64,000 bases of DNA from Ignavibacteriaceae bacterium (GTDB lineage Bacteria > Bacteroidota > Ignavibacteria > Ignavibacteriales > Ignavibacteriaceae). The translations under genes and the position numbers were made by a program. The stretch's first letter is position 1; each line of letters opens with the position of its first letter. The notes under the pieces are model-generated. The model was given only the letters and a program-made list of their open reading frames with translations. It made no database searches and was not told the origin of the DNA. The stretch spans positions 248,001-312,000 of the forward strand of contig WBUK01000001.1 in assembly GCA_008933765.1 (NCBI GenBank), given 5' to 3'. Below, one piece after another: positions 1-8,969 of this stretch.

Positions 1-348
1 TTTTCCCCGCAATGAGAAAAGCTTTGTCTTTAAAAACCCACCGACCGACATAGGCAACGGCAACAATTCACCATTCTTAAGTATATATCGCTTGTTCGAT
101 GCCTCGTTGGCATATATCATCTCGTTATCTAAACCAAGATCAGTAACCATCTCACGGATAAAGGGCGTGGTTTCCAAACCGGAATTGGGGCCAAAATCAA
201 ACAGATAGCCACCCTCCCGCTCGGTTCTGATGGAACCACCGGGCACAGAACGCGATTCTAATATCGTAAAATCAATTCCCGCTTTGTGTAACCAATGTGC
301 TGCAGCTAAACCGGAGATTCCCGAACCAAGAATTATTACTTTTTTCAT
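1..348 (-). CDS. hemG: Protoporphyrinogen oxidase (HemG/HemY type), 3' part missing
   Basis: FAD-dependent flavoprotein of the amine-oxidase fold that oxidises protoporphyrinogen IX to protoporphyrin IX, the substrate of ferrochelatase. The 116 codons present start MKKVIILGSGISGLAAAHWL, a dinucleotide-binding GxGxxGL motif, and continue with an FAD-contact region (LESRSVPGGSIRTE) and the GPNSG segment seen in this family. The reading frame runs off the left edge of the window, so the substrate and membrane-contact parts cannot be judged. It is the last gene of the minus-strand haem operon, directly after hemH, which fits the reaction order. Start ATG is at 346-348. Confidence 0.85.
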   Translation of the reverse strand, partial: MKKVIILGSGISGLAAAHWLHKAGIDFTILESRSVPGGSIRTEREGGYLFDFGPNSGLETTPFIREMVTDLGLDNEMIYANEASNKRYILKNGELLPLPMSVGGFLKTKLFSLRGK

Positions 349-420
349 CGTCGTTTCGTCTTTTCAGTTACCTGATTTTGTTTTTGATGTTGTTTTTTGA
401 CTTTTGGTTTAGTTTCTTGT

Positions 421-630
421 GTTCAACTTTTTGAATTTCAACCATGGAACCTAACCTTTTGAACTTCTATCTTTTAAACTTTCAACCGGTTGAATTTTAA
501 CTTTCTGAACTTCAACCTTCTGTTTTCAACCGTGCTCTCACCAACCCGGCAAAAGATTTAACTTTAATCTACACGAAAACTTTCAACCTTCTGTTTTCAA
601 CCGCTGTGTCACCAACTCTGCCAGGCATTT
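421..630 (-). repeat. Tandem duplication of the hemH 3' end (71-bp period)
   Basis: The last bases of hemH (582 to about 630, stop codon 583-585) recur 71 bp downstream at 511 to about 559, with scattered substitutions. A further degenerate series of TTCAAC-containing segments extends to about 421. The second copy has no coding role. Confidence 0.8.
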
Positions 631-1587
631 CACAAAAGTTTTAGAATCATTCAGCCCGGTCATCACGATATAATTCTCAATTTTTGCTTCTTCAGCGTTG
701 TGGCGGTACTCAATATCCAACTCGAAAGATGTCTCAACATGGTCTGAAACGAAACTGATCGGCACAACCAACACATCTTTAACTCCTGCGGCGCCAAGCT
801 CCATTAGTTTCACATCGGTTGCGGGCGTCAGCCATTTAACGGGCCCCACCTTGCTCTGAAAAGAAAGGTGATATTTATGCGAATAACCCCGCTGTTTCAT
901 CACTTCTTCCATGGTAACTTTAATCTCTTTGCTGTAGGGGTCTCCGTTTTTCACCAAACTCACCGGCGTGCCGTGTGCACTGAACAAAATGTTCACGCCG
1001 CCCCGTTTTTCTTCGCTCCATTTCAGAAGTGCTTCATCAATCCGTTCGTTGAGCGCTTTTATGTAGGTGGGGTGATCGAAGTAATTTCTGATTACCTCAA
1101 CTTTGGAAGTGTCGCCTTTGTAAACTCTGCTCCACTCGTTGAAAGAAGAACCGGAAGTGGTTATTGAGTAATGGGGGTACAACGGCAAGAGTATCACCTT
1201 ATCATAATTGCCTTTGGCAACTTTTTCCGCCGTCACATCCGTGAACGGTTTCCAGTAACGCATTGCAACGAAAACATCTGTTTTCGCAGAATCAAAACCG
1301 GTTTCTTTGGGTGTATTTCCGGAGTAAAAATTTGCTCTTAATTCTTCCTCCAACATTTGCCTTTGAAGTTCAGTCCACTCGTTTATTGGCGATTTACCGC
1401 CAATCAGTTCATACTCTTTTGCAACTTTCGGTGCCCGTTTCCGAGCGATGATTTTCGCAAAAAATTTCTGCGCAACCGGAATCTTAAAAATATCGGGATC
1501 ACTAAAAAGGTTTCTTAAAAACGGCTCCAACGCCTCTATACTGTCGGGACCACCCATATTCAACAATACAACTGCAATTTTTTTCAA
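583..1587 (-). CDS. hemH: Ferrochelatase
   Basis: Inserts Fe2+ into protoporphyrin IX to give protohaem. The 334-residue product has the family N-terminus (VVLLNMGGPDS), the catalytic His in LFSAHGTP (His205) and the conserved C-terminal HVETSFELDIEY with the acidic metal-path residues (His283, Glu285). Length is usual for a bacterial ferrochelatase; residues about 89-104 form a small extra loop. The start is a TTG at 1585-1587: no upstream ATG is in frame, the N-terminus matches the family exactly, and AGAAAGAGAAG lies just upstream. It sits between hemN and hemG in the same operon. Its 3' end is tandemly duplicated downstream. Confidence 0.93.
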   Translation of the reverse strand: MKKIAVVLLNMGGPDSIEALEPFLRNLFSDPDIFKIPVAQKFFAKIIARKRAPKVAKEYELIGGKSPINEWTELQRQMLEEELRANFYSGNTPKETGFDSAKTDVFVAMRYWKPFTDVTAEKVAKGNYDKVILLPLYPHYSITTSGSSFNEWSRVYKGDTSKVEVIRNYFDHPTYIKALNERIDEALLKWSEEKRGGVNILFSAHGTPVSLVKNGDPYSKEIKVTMEEVMKQRGYSHKYHLSFQSKVGPVKWLTPATDVKLMELGAAGVKDVLVVPISFVSDHVETSFELDIEYRHNAEEAKIENYIVMTGLNDSKTFVKCLAELVTQRLKTEG

Positions 1588-1672
1588 ACTTCTCTTTCTT
1601 TTATAAATTCTAATGGTTGGGTTAACCGGCGATATAGCTCAGACTTCTCTTTCTTTCATAAATTCTTTTGGT
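1588..1672 (-). repeat. Duplicated leader and ribosome-binding region upstream of hemH
   Basis: The 24-base segment immediately upstream of the hemH TTG start (from 1588), which contains the purine-rich ribosome-binding stretch, is repeated 55 bp further upstream from 1643 with one mismatch. It fills most of the 102-bp hemN-hemH gap. Confidence 0.7.
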
Positions 1673-1689
1673 GTGAATAAGCAAAAAGC

Positions 1690-3072
1690 CTAAACCGTTC
1701 TGGAGTATCTTCCGTAGTCTTCTTTGCGTTCAATGTAACCATCAAATTTCATTGCGATGTTTCGAATCAGCAGGCGCCCTTTATCGGAAACCACCAACCC
1801 GCCGTTTGAAAAAGAAACCAACCCGTCACTTTCCATCTCTTTCAGATTATTCAGACTGTTGGCAAAATATTCCCTGAAGTTGATGTTAAATTTTTCCTCA
1901 ACCGAGCCAAAATTAAGTTCGAAATCGCACATCACTTTGGTAATCACTTCCCTCCTTATGATGTCATCATCAGTAAGGTAAACTCCCCTTGCCACCGGCA
2001 ACCGTTCTTCGTTCAATGCGTCGAAATAATCCTTTTCCCTCTTATAGTTCTGAGTGTAAACCCTGCCTATCTGGCTTAGAGAAGAAATTCCAAAAGCATA
2101 AAGGTCAGCACCCGCATGAGTTGAATACCCTTGGAAGTTTCTGTAAAGTTTTTTCTCTTCGAGCGCAATAGCCATTTCATCTTCCGGTTTCGCAAAGTGA
2201 TCCATCCCGATAAACACATATCCGGCGCTCATTAAAGTTTCGATTGTTGCCCTGAAAATTTCAAGTTTTTCTTCCGGTTTCGGCAGGTCTTCGGCACGAA
2301 TCAGCCCCATGTGCTTTTTCATCCAGGGCACATGCGCATAGTTAAAGACGGCGATTCTGTCAGGCGAAATGTCGATTACCTTTTCAACGGTTTGGAGGAA
2401 CGATTCTTTCGTCTGAAAAGGCAGCCCGTACATCAGGTCAAGATTTGTGCTGCCAAACCCAAGCTCTCGCACCCACTCCACCACCTGCCGTGTCATATCC
2501 TCCGGCTGAATGCGGTTAACCGCCCTTTGAACCTCAGGGTTAAAATCCTGCACACCCATCGAAATTCTGTTAAACCCGCCCGAACGCAAAGCTTCCAAGT
2601 GTTCGCGGGTCAGGTTTCTGGGGTCAATCTCACACCCCGCTTCAATCGTGGGGTCAATCTTAAAGGATTTATTGATGTATGAAATCAGGTCTTCTATTTC
2701 ATCCGGATCAAGATGCGTAGGGGTTCCGCCCCCCCAATGAAGTTGCGTTACGGGGCGCTCCACATCCAAATATGTGCGCAACAAATCAATTTCGTTCTTC
2801 AGATATTTGATGTATTCTTTCACCCTGTCCCTGTTTCGGGTGATAATCATGTTACACCCACAGAAATAACAAAGCGTGTCGCAAAACGGGAGGTGAAAAT
2901 AGAGCGAAAGCGGCGGCTTCTCCCGGGATGAATTGGTTTTTACAATCTCATCCAAATAGTTATCGGAAGTGAATTTTTCGTGGAAGTGTGGCGCCGTTGG
3001 GTAGCTTGTGTATCTCGGCCCCGGTTGATCGTATTTTTTAATAAGTTCAGTATCAAAGTCAAGTTGAAACAT
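1690..3072 (-). CDS. hemN: Oxygen-independent coproporphyrinogen III oxidase (radical SAM)
   Basis: Decarboxylates coproporphyrinogen III to protoporphyrinogen IX without oxygen, using S-adenosylmethionine and a 4Fe-4S cluster. The 460-residue protein has the HemN signature YFHLPFCDTLCYFCGCN with Cys64, Cys68 and Cys71 as cluster ligands and Cys73 in the HemN-specific position. The N-terminal trip-wire region (YDQPGPRYTSYPTAPHF) and the HemN C-terminal domain are present, which separates it from HemW-like proteins. Full length. The presence of this form suggests haem synthesis under anaerobic conditions. It lies between hemE and hemH, in pathway order. Confidence 0.95.
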   Translation of the reverse strand: MFQLDFDTELIKKYDQPGPRYTSYPTAPHFHEKFTSDNYLDEIVKTNSSREKPPLSLYFHLPFCDTLCYFCGCNMIITRNRDRVKEYIKYLKNEIDLLRTYLDVERPVTQLHWGGGTPTHLDPDEIEDLISYINKSFKIDPTIEAGCEIDPRNLTREHLEALRSGGFNRISMGVQDFNPEVQRAVNRIQPEDMTRQVVEWVRELGFGSTNLDLMYGLPFQTKESFLQTVEKVIDISPDRIAVFNYAHVPWMKKHMGLIRAEDLPKPEEKLEIFRATIETLMSAGYVFIGMDHFAKPEDEMAIALEEKKLYRNFQGYSTHAGADLYAFGISSLSQIGRVYTQNYKREKDYFDALNEERLPVARGVYLTDDDIIRREVITKVMCDFELNFGSVEEKFNINFREYFANSLNNLKEMESDGLVSFSNGGLVVSDKGRLLIRNIAMKFDGYIERKEDYGRYSRTV

Positions 3073-3306
3073 CGTTAAATCCGTTTTTCTCTACATCTAT
3101 TGATCGTAAATAGTTGATTGTAATTGTAAATTGTGTCAGCTGTTAGCTTCATTTAGCACTTTATTTCTTGCCCGCTTCTCGGATTGCAGCCGGCAATTTA
3201 CAGCCCGTATATTGTTTTGTTGCAGGTTTAATAAGCTGCATACTAATTTTATTACAGACTAATTTTCTAACCGGCTAAGCAGACAGCAGGTTAATTTTAC
3301 AACATG

Positions 3307-4353
3307 CTAATCGTGGAATTTACTGCTTTCGTTTTTAATGTAATCCACTAAGGTTTTCAGGTGCTCGGGTTTCACATCCGGCAAAATCCCGTGCCCTAAG
3401 TTGAAGATGTGTCCGTGCCCCGAATCTAATGAAGCCAAAATACGCTCTGCTTCTTCTTTTATAGTCTCTTTGGGAGCATACAGAATTGTCGGGTCAAGAT
3501 TTCCCTGCACCACCGCTTTACCGGAAAGCTCTTTTTTCACAGCTGACAATTCCACAGTCCAGTCAACGGAATAAGCATTTGCGCCAATCTCCACCAGTTT
3601 TGTGAAGTTGTGGTTAACTCCCTTTGCAAATACAATCACGGGTGCTAAGGGCTTCAATTCCTCCACAATTCGTGTGATATAAGGCTTCGAAAATTCTTCA
3701 AACTGCGCCGGCGAAAGGATAGAACCCCAAGTATCAAACACCTGAACCGCGTCTGCACCCGCTTTTACTTTTTCTTTCAGATAGCCAATAATAACGGTTG
3801 TGAGCATTTCAAGCACTTTGTGCGCAGACTTTCGCTCGCTGTAAACAAACTCCTTAATCTTGGCGAAATTTTTGGAGCCGCGTCCCTCAACCATGTAAGT
3901 CAGAAGTGTCCACGGTGCGCCTGAAAAACCGATTAAAGGCACCCTGCCGTTAAGCTCTTTAACGGTCATCTTAACGGCATCTGTAACATATTTTAACTTT
4001 TCACTCGGATCAAAAGTTGAAATTCTCATCAAATCTGCCGAATTTCTGATTGGCTCGGGGAAAACGGGGCCCGTCCCTTCATCCATCGTGAACTTTAAAC
4101 CCATTGCTTCGGGAATCACTAAAATATCTGAAAAAAGGATCGCTGCATCCACACCGATTATGTCAACTGGTTGAATTGTAACCTCGGTTGCAAGCTCCGG
4201 GGTTTTGCACATTGTGATGAAATCCGATTTTGCCCTTACTGCCCGGTATTCGGGTAAATATCGCCCGGCTTGTCTCATCACCCAAATCGGGGTTCTTTCT
4301 GTTTTCTCGCCGTTTAGTGTTCTAAGTAATAGGTCATTTTTTAATTTTTTCAA
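3307..4353 (-). CDS. hemE: Uroporphyrinogen decarboxylase
   Basis: Removes four acetate carboxyls from uroporphyrinogen III to give coproporphyrinogen III. The 348-residue product carries the family signature TPIWVMRQAGRYLPEYR (Arg27 and Arg31 bind substrate carboxylates), ILFSDILVIPEAMG, and the GFSGAPWTL segment. The start is TTG at 4351-4353, supported by a GAGGA ribosome-binding site five bases upstream and by the family N-terminus. The 233-bp gap to hemN downstream is AT-rich and shows loosely repeated CTAATTTT segments near the hemE stop, but no gene. Confidence 0.95.
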   Translation of the reverse strand: MKKLKNDLLLRTLNGEKTERTPIWVMRQAGRYLPEYRAVRAKSDFITMCKTPELATEVTIQPVDIIGVDAAILFSDILVIPEAMGLKFTMDEGTGPVFPEPIRNSADLMRISTFDPSEKLKYVTDAVKMTVKELNGRVPLIGFSGAPWTLLTYMVEGRGSKNFAKIKEFVYSERKSAHKVLEMLTTVIIGYLKEKVKAGADAVQVFDTWGSILSPAQFEEFSKPYITRIVEELKPLAPVIVFAKGVNHNFTKLVEIGANAYSVDWTVELSAVKKELSGKAVVQGNLDPTILYAPKETIKEEAERILASLDSGHGHIFNLGHGILPDVKPEHLKTLVDYIKNESSKFHD

Positions 4354-4461
4354 TTCAATCCTCAGTTACATTTTTATCCGGTGTAATAAGCAGTGTTTCA
4401 GATTTTTATCTCCGGCTGCAAAAAACCTTTTTAGTCTTTTATCAATAGCAATAAGCAGTTA

Positions 4462-4521
4462 TTCAAAATCTCTTTTTGCTAAGGGCGCTGCCTAAATTTC
4501 ACTTTTTACTAAGTGCAGAAG
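4462..4521 (-). repeat. Degenerate duplication of the hemD 3' end (about 30 bp)
   Basis: The segment around the hemD stop codon (4492-4521) resembles the next 30 bases downstream (4462-4491): both carry a T-run followed by GCTAAG or ACTAAG at a 30-bp offset. Identity is only moderate, and a third trace may lie at 4396-4420. Confidence 0.45.
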
Positions 4522-5346
4522 GTTTTCCATAGTGAATTTTTCAGGCATAATGTCAACCTGAAAGCCCGCTTCTTCAATCGCTTTTTTAGTTACATCCCCA
4601 ATCGCACAAATTTTCCGTTTAACCGGGGTTTCGCTGTTCTCACCGTCCGCAACAATTCCCTCACCTTCAGCCGTAAAATTAGTTTTGGTTTTCTTAAAAA
4701 TTCCCGCACCTCCTTCACCCATCACAAGCATAAAGTTCTTAAAAGTTGAAGGGCTGGTGAAAAGATAAAACTTCGCACCGGAAGCGGTTATTTTCTCTCT
4801 TATTTGTGGAAAATCTTCTTCTTTCGGCGGTTCGTTTCTGTAAACAACCACGCGGTCAACTTCTGCGCCCAAACTTTGCAGTTTCGTCACGAATGATTCG
4901 TTCGAAAGGTTGCTTACCGGCAGAAGTACCCGCTTTCCTTTTATTCCAACTTTTCCAAATAACTCAACCAACCCATCAGCAGAGAATTTGTCAGGTATCA
5001 GCAATTCCTCTTCCATGGGTATTTTATCACCAATAAACTCCAAAGCCTTAGCGGCGGTTTTCTCACCCACACACGCTATTTTCAGGTTAGGGAAATCACC
5101 TAACTCCACTTCTAAATCGATCATTAATTTAAGCGATGAATAGAATGCGTGCACCGAGTTGAAAATGAGATAATCATATCCCCCAAGTTTTCTGAAAAAC
5201 GATTTTGTCTCATCAATTTCAACTGTTTTAATCACAATTAAAGGAACATTCAACCCCGAAAGTCCGTGTTCCTTAAACAACCTGAGCGTCTCCTCCTCTT
5301 CCTCAGCAGAACGAAACGAAATAACAGAAAAGCGCTCAGCTGCCAT
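4492..5346 (-). CDS. hemD: Uroporphyrinogen-III synthase
   Basis: Cyclises hydroxymethylbilane with D-ring inversion to uroporphyrinogen III. HemD is poorly conserved; the call rests on the two-lobed HemD pattern (YDYLIFNSVHAFYSSL, GKRVLLPVSN, AEVDRVVVYRN, FYLFTSPSTFKNF, CAIGDVTKKAIEEAGF) and on its place between hemC and hemE. At 284 residues it is somewhat long. Extra length comes mainly from residues about 213-245, a Gly/Glu/Lys-rich insert (EGGAGIFKKTKTNFTAEGEG and following) before the last conserved strand. That insert resembles the low-complexity inserts in RecG and NadE in this window. Confidence 0.88.
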   Translation of the reverse strand: MAAERFSVISFRSAEEEEETLRLFKEHGLSGLNVPLIVIKTVEIDETKSFFRKLGGYDYLIFNSVHAFYSSLKLMIDLEVELGDFPNLKIACVGEKTAAKALEFIGDKIPMEEELLIPDKFSADGLVELFGKVGIKGKRVLLPVSNLSNESFVTKLQSLGAEVDRVVVYRNEPPKEEDFPQIREKITASGAKFYLFTSPSTFKNFMLVMGEGGAGIFKKTKTNFTAEGEGIVADGENSETPVKRKICAIGDVTKKAIEEAGFQVDIMPEKFTMENLLHLVKSEI

Positions 5347-5408
5347 CAGATAAAAACTCTTTCAAAGATGAATGCTTTTTCTTTCAATTTTTCAGTCATA
5401 CACGAAAC

Positions 5409-5557
5409 ACATCAACAAAACGAAAAATAAATACATCAACTAAACGACAAATTAAATACATCAACTAAACGACAAATTAAACAAATCAACCAAACGAAAA
5501 ATAAATACATCAACTAAACGACAAATTAAATACATCATTTAAACGACAAACAAAACG
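5409..5557. repeat. Six-unit 24/25-bp tandem array between hemC and hemD
   Basis: The 309-bp gap between hemD and hemC contains six contiguous units of 24 or 25 bp: 5409-5432, 5433-5457, 5458-5482, 5483-5506, 5507-5531 and a degenerate 5532-5557. The core is ACATCAACTAAACGACAAAT. There are no spacers, so it is not CRISPR. The rest of the gap (5558-5640) is nearly pure A-rich sequence on this strand. Unlike most arrays in the window it does not contain a gene 3' end. I see no gene in the gap. Confidence 0.9.
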
Positions 5558-5655
5558 AAAAAAGAAAAAGAAAAAGAAAAACAAAAGGCAAACGAAATAC
5601 AAAAGCAAAACTAAAAACAGAAAACAAAAGTGTTTTTTTCAATTCCCAATACCCT

Positions 5656-6591
5656 CTAACCCAGACGGTCAATCGTGGCGATAATCTCTTTTCCTCCGTC
5701 GTTATACATATCGCGTGCTAAACCAACACCAAGAATCTCAGGTTCATATCTCGAACCCCGCACATAACCTCTCATTGCTTCAGTTCCGTCAACGGTGCCA
5801 ATATACGCTTTCAGGAAAAGCCCGTTCGGTTTCGCCACGGCATGCGCCGCAATCGGCACCTGACAGCCACCCTCAAGTTCCCGTAAAAAAGCTCTTTCGG
5901 CAGAAACTGCCGCAAAAATCAACTTATCGTGCAGTGATTTCACAATTTCAATTGTTGCGCTATCTTCAGCTCTGGTCTGCAGACCTAAAGCACCCTGCCC
6001 TACCGCCGGAAGCATCAAATCAATAGGAATCACCGATGAAATATTGGCTTCCAAACCAAGCCTCTCAACCCCCGCACGCGCAAGTATCATGGCGTCCCAA
6101 TCGCTTTCAATAAATTTCTGAATGCGCGTCGGAACATTTCCGCGGATATCCACTACTTTCAAATCCGGGCGCAAATTCAAGAGTTGCGACTGCCTCCTCA
6201 ACGAACCGGTAGCTACAGTTCCTCCTTCACGAATCGAATCAATGGTAACACCCTTCTCACAGGCGATTAACACATCATTCACCGCATGCCTTTTCGTAAC
6301 AGCTGCCAGAGTAAGCCTCTCGGGCATGGTGGTTTCAAGGTCTTTCAAAGAATGAACAGCAAGATCAACCCTCCTGCTCAAGAGTTCGCTTTCAAGTTCT
6401 TTCGTGAAAAGCCCCTTATCCCCAATTTTCGAAAGGGCAACATCAAGTATCTTATCACCTTTTGTACTTATTTCAACAACCTCAACCACAAGGTCGGGGT
6501 GGGATTTAATGAGTTCACTTTTTACATACTCCGTTTGCCACAGCGCTAATTTGCTTTTGCGCGTTCCTATTCTAATTTTCATCTTACTCAT
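5656..6591 (-). CDS. hemC: Hydroxymethylbilane synthase (porphobilinogen deaminase)
   Basis: Polymerises four porphobilinogens to hydroxymethylbilane. The 311-residue product has all main motifs: IGTRKSKLALWQ, HSLKDL (catalytic Asp84), VATGSLRRQSQL (substrate-binding arginines), PAVGQGALG and LEGGCQVPIAAHA, where Cys243 anchors the dipyrromethane cofactor. ATG at 6589-6591 is taken as start; a second ATG three codons in is also possible. It follows hemA in the operon after a 71-bp gap. Confidence 0.96.
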   Translation of the reverse strand: MSKMKIRIGTRKSKLALWQTEYVKSELIKSHPDLVVEVVEISTKGDKILDVALSKIGDKGLFTKELESELLSRRVDLAVHSLKDLETTMPERLTLAAVTKRHAVNDVLIACEKGVTIDSIREGGTVATGSLRRQSQLLNLRPDLKVVDIRGNVPTRIQKFIESDWDAMILARAGVERLGLEANISSVIPIDLMLPAVGQGALGLQTRAEDSATIEIVKSLHDKLIFAAVSAERAFLRELEGGCQVPIAAHAVAKPNGLFLKAYIGTVDGTEAMRGYVRGSRYEPEILGVGLARDMYNDGGKEIIATIDRLG

Positions 6592-6662
6592 TTTCTGCCC
6601 GACCGTTCACGGTTTGTGTGTTAAAGAAACAACCGCAGAGCTCTCCGAATATTATTTCCATT

Positions 6663-7949
6663 CTATTTGTTTTCAATATGTTCATCCTCAGTTTGCGGCT
6701 CAAAAAGTGAAGTGATAACTGAAGTGTAGTTCGCCACCTCCTGATAATTTAACCCGCTTTCTGCAATCTGACGCAAGCGAATTGTCGGGTTATGAAGAAT
6801 CCTTCCTACTAAGCGCTTTGTCATTTCATCCAACTTTTTAAGGTCTTCCTCGTGCACTTTATGCCTGATTTTTTCAACCTCTTCTAAACGGATTTCTTCA
6901 AAGAAGTCGCGTATCTTCTTTATTGTCGGTACAACCTCTAATGTGTTGTACCATGAAAACAGCCCCTGCATTTCCTCCAGAATAATCTCTTCCACCACCG
7001 GGATAGCCTTCTCCCGTTTTTTTATGTTTTGGTCGATAATTGAGCCAAGAGAATCAATATCGTGATAAAACACTCCGTCAAAATTATCCGCCCGGGGGTC
7101 AACATCCCGCGGCAGCGCCAAATCCATAATGCACACGGTATTACCCCGCCTTTTCTTCACAATGTTTTTAACATCGTCGTAATTAATTATAAACCCCGGG
7201 GCAGAAGTTGCGGTAACTATAATGTCAAAATTGTGAAGATTCCCCTTTAAATTGTCGAAGTGCAGAATTTCGCCGTGCAGTTTATGCGCCAGTTCTTCAG
7301 CCTTCGCCAAAGTTCTGTTTGCAATGGTAATTTTGCCGATTCCTTTATCTTTCAGGTGAACCGCAGCAAGTTCGCCCGTTTCACCCGCACCGATTACCAA
7401 AGCGGAACGGTTTTCAAAAGCCGAAAAAATCTTTTCAACTACCTGAATTGCAGCGTAAGAAACCGAAACCGCCCCCTCGCCTATTCCTGTTTCTGTAATA
7501 CTGCGCTTGCCCGCTTTCAGTGCTGTATCGAAAATGCGGCGCATTATCGTGCCGGCAAAGTTAAGATCGATCGAAAGCTGAAACGCCTCTTTCATCTGCC
7601 CGTGTATCTGCGAATCCCCCAGAATCAATGAATCAATACCCGAAATCACCGATAAAATGTGCTTAACTGCCCCACACGAAAAAAAACTTAAAAAGTTATC
7701 CCTCGTTAAACCTTCAATTTTTTTGAAGTTTAATAGTGCCTCCTGTACACTTCTTATGTTAAGGTCGGGGTTCTTCGGAATACCAAAAATTTCGGTGCGG
7801 TTGCAGGTAGATATAACAAATCCATCACTGAAATACTCATCCCTGATAAGACTCAGAAACTCGGTCGTTTCGTTCTTAGAAAGATGAAGCGCTTCGCGCT
7901 GCTCAATAGTGGCAGTGTGGTGATTGATAGAAGTGCCGATCAGATTCAT
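6663..7949 (-). CDS. hemA: Glutamyl-tRNA reductase
   Basis: Reduces glutamyl-tRNA(Glu) to glutamate-1-semialdehyde, the first committed step of the C5 haem pathway. The 428-residue protein has the catalytic Cys49 in FVISTCNRTEIFG, the GVDSLILGD-type loop (ISGIDSLILGDSQIHGQMKE), a Rossmann NADPH site (VIGAGETGELAAVHL) and the C-terminal dimerisation helix. A GGAG site lies about nine bases before the ATG. The C5 route implies that hemL and hemB are elsewhere on the chromosome. A tRNA-Glu gene occurs in this window at 25417-25488. Confidence 0.96.
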   Translation of the reverse strand: MNLIGTSINHHTATIEQREALHLSKNETTEFLSLIRDEYFSDGFVISTCNRTEIFGIPKNPDLNIRSVQEALLNFKKIEGLTRDNFLSFFSCGAVKHILSVISGIDSLILGDSQIHGQMKEAFQLSIDLNFAGTIMRRIFDTALKAGKRSITETGIGEGAVSVSYAAIQVVEKIFSAFENRSALVIGAGETGELAAVHLKDKGIGKITIANRTLAKAEELAHKLHGEILHFDNLKGNLHNFDIIVTATSAPGFIINYDDVKNIVKKRRGNTVCIMDLALPRDVDPRADNFDGVFYHDIDSLGSIIDQNIKKREKAIPVVEEIILEEMQGLFSWYNTLEVVPTIKKIRDFFEEIRLEEVEKIRHKVHEEDLKKLDEMTKRLVGRILHNPTIRLRQIAESGLNYQEVANYTSVITSLFEPQTEDEHIENK

Positions 7950-7985
7950 AGTTCATCTCCGGCATTGCCGGGCAAATCATAAGTA

Positions 7986-8813
7986 CTAATTTTTAAAATG
8001 GTGAAAAGTTGACTGAATAAACCCCGTTGCAGCAAGCGCAAGCATAGCCGCTACAAAACCGGTGATGGAAAAAAACATAAATTTTTTGCCGTAAAGCCCG
8101 ATTGTGAAACGGATTGTGATACCAACACCGTATATTATCCATACTATTGCTGTTGCTACTAATTTGGGGTCCCACATACTGTAGTTCGGGAAAGCCTGTG
8201 GCAGCCAGATAGTGCCGATCAATATTGCAACGGTCAGCAGCACAAACCCAACCATAATTGAGTTAACCGAAAGCTTTTCCATCATTTCCAAACTTGGCAG
8301 CCGGTTGAAGATCAAGCCAAACTGATTCAGTTTTATCTTTTTATACTGAATTGTAAAAAGCAGCGAATAAACGGCGGAAATCGTTATTCCTGCATATCCC
8401 AGAAGAGCGGAGACAACATGCAGCCCAAGAAGCCGGTTACGCAATATCTCCGGTACATCCAAAAGATCCTGTATGAACAGAGAAGAGATTGTCTGAAACA
8501 AAAACGAAAAGAAGAGGATAAACGCTCCCGTCGCCCTTATATCCGACGACAATTCGATCAGAAAATATGAGAACCCAACCGAAAAAGCCAGTACAGTAAA
8601 GATTTCAAACTTAGTAGTTATCGGTGGATGATCGAAATGAACCGTCCAGAACAGTAAAAATGTTGTGTGGATGATAAGGGTAACGAATAAAAATATCCGT
8701 TTACTGTTGTGCAAAAAGGGTTTATCTTTAAAAAAATCGATCAGATATACGGCAAAAACTGCCGCATATAAGACCGGTAAAATTATATTTAAAGATCGTA
8801 TTGTTTCTGACAT
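7986..8813 (-). CDS. ccsA: CcsA/HemX-type cytochrome c assembly membrane protein
   Basis: A 275-residue integral membrane protein with about eight hydrophobic segments. The C-terminal half carries the CcsA-family region (IWLPQAFPNYSMWDPKLVATAIVW), a relaxed form of the WxWDPKE haem-handling segment. Members next to hemA are often called HemX. The likely role is haem delivery for c-type cytochrome maturation in system II, or control of HemA level; the sequence does not decide. It is the first gene of the haem operon, 36 bp before hemA, and its link to cytochrome maturation fits the multihaem cytochromes at 17.8-19.9 kb. Confidence 0.8.
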   Translation of the reverse strand: MSETIRSLNIILPVLYAAVFAVYLIDFFKDKPFLHNSKRIFLFVTLIIHTTFLLFWTVHFDHPPITTKFEIFTVLAFSVGFSYFLIELSSDIRATGAFILFFSFLFQTISSLFIQDLLDVPEILRNRLLGLHVVSALLGYAGITISAVYSLLFTIQYKKIKLNQFGLIFNRLPSLEMMEKLSVNSIMVGFVLLTVAILIGTIWLPQAFPNYSMWDPKLVATAIVWIIYGVGITIRFTIGLYGKKFMFFSITGFVAAMLALAATGFIQSTFHHFKN

Positions 8814-8969
8814 CGAAAAATAATTTTTATCAAACTTAAATATAATAAATTTCGGAATGATTTTTGTTTGCTGATATACTTTTGTTTATTAAATTTACTT
8901 TCTGTTTCTGATAATTTTTTAATTTAGACCCTAAAGTAACTCATTATATTATTAAGAAAAGATCCAAAA

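Noticed and set aside
5409..5557. Possible CRISPR array
   Set aside because: Units are contiguous with no unique spacers, and no cas genes are in the window. The same holds for all other arrays here.
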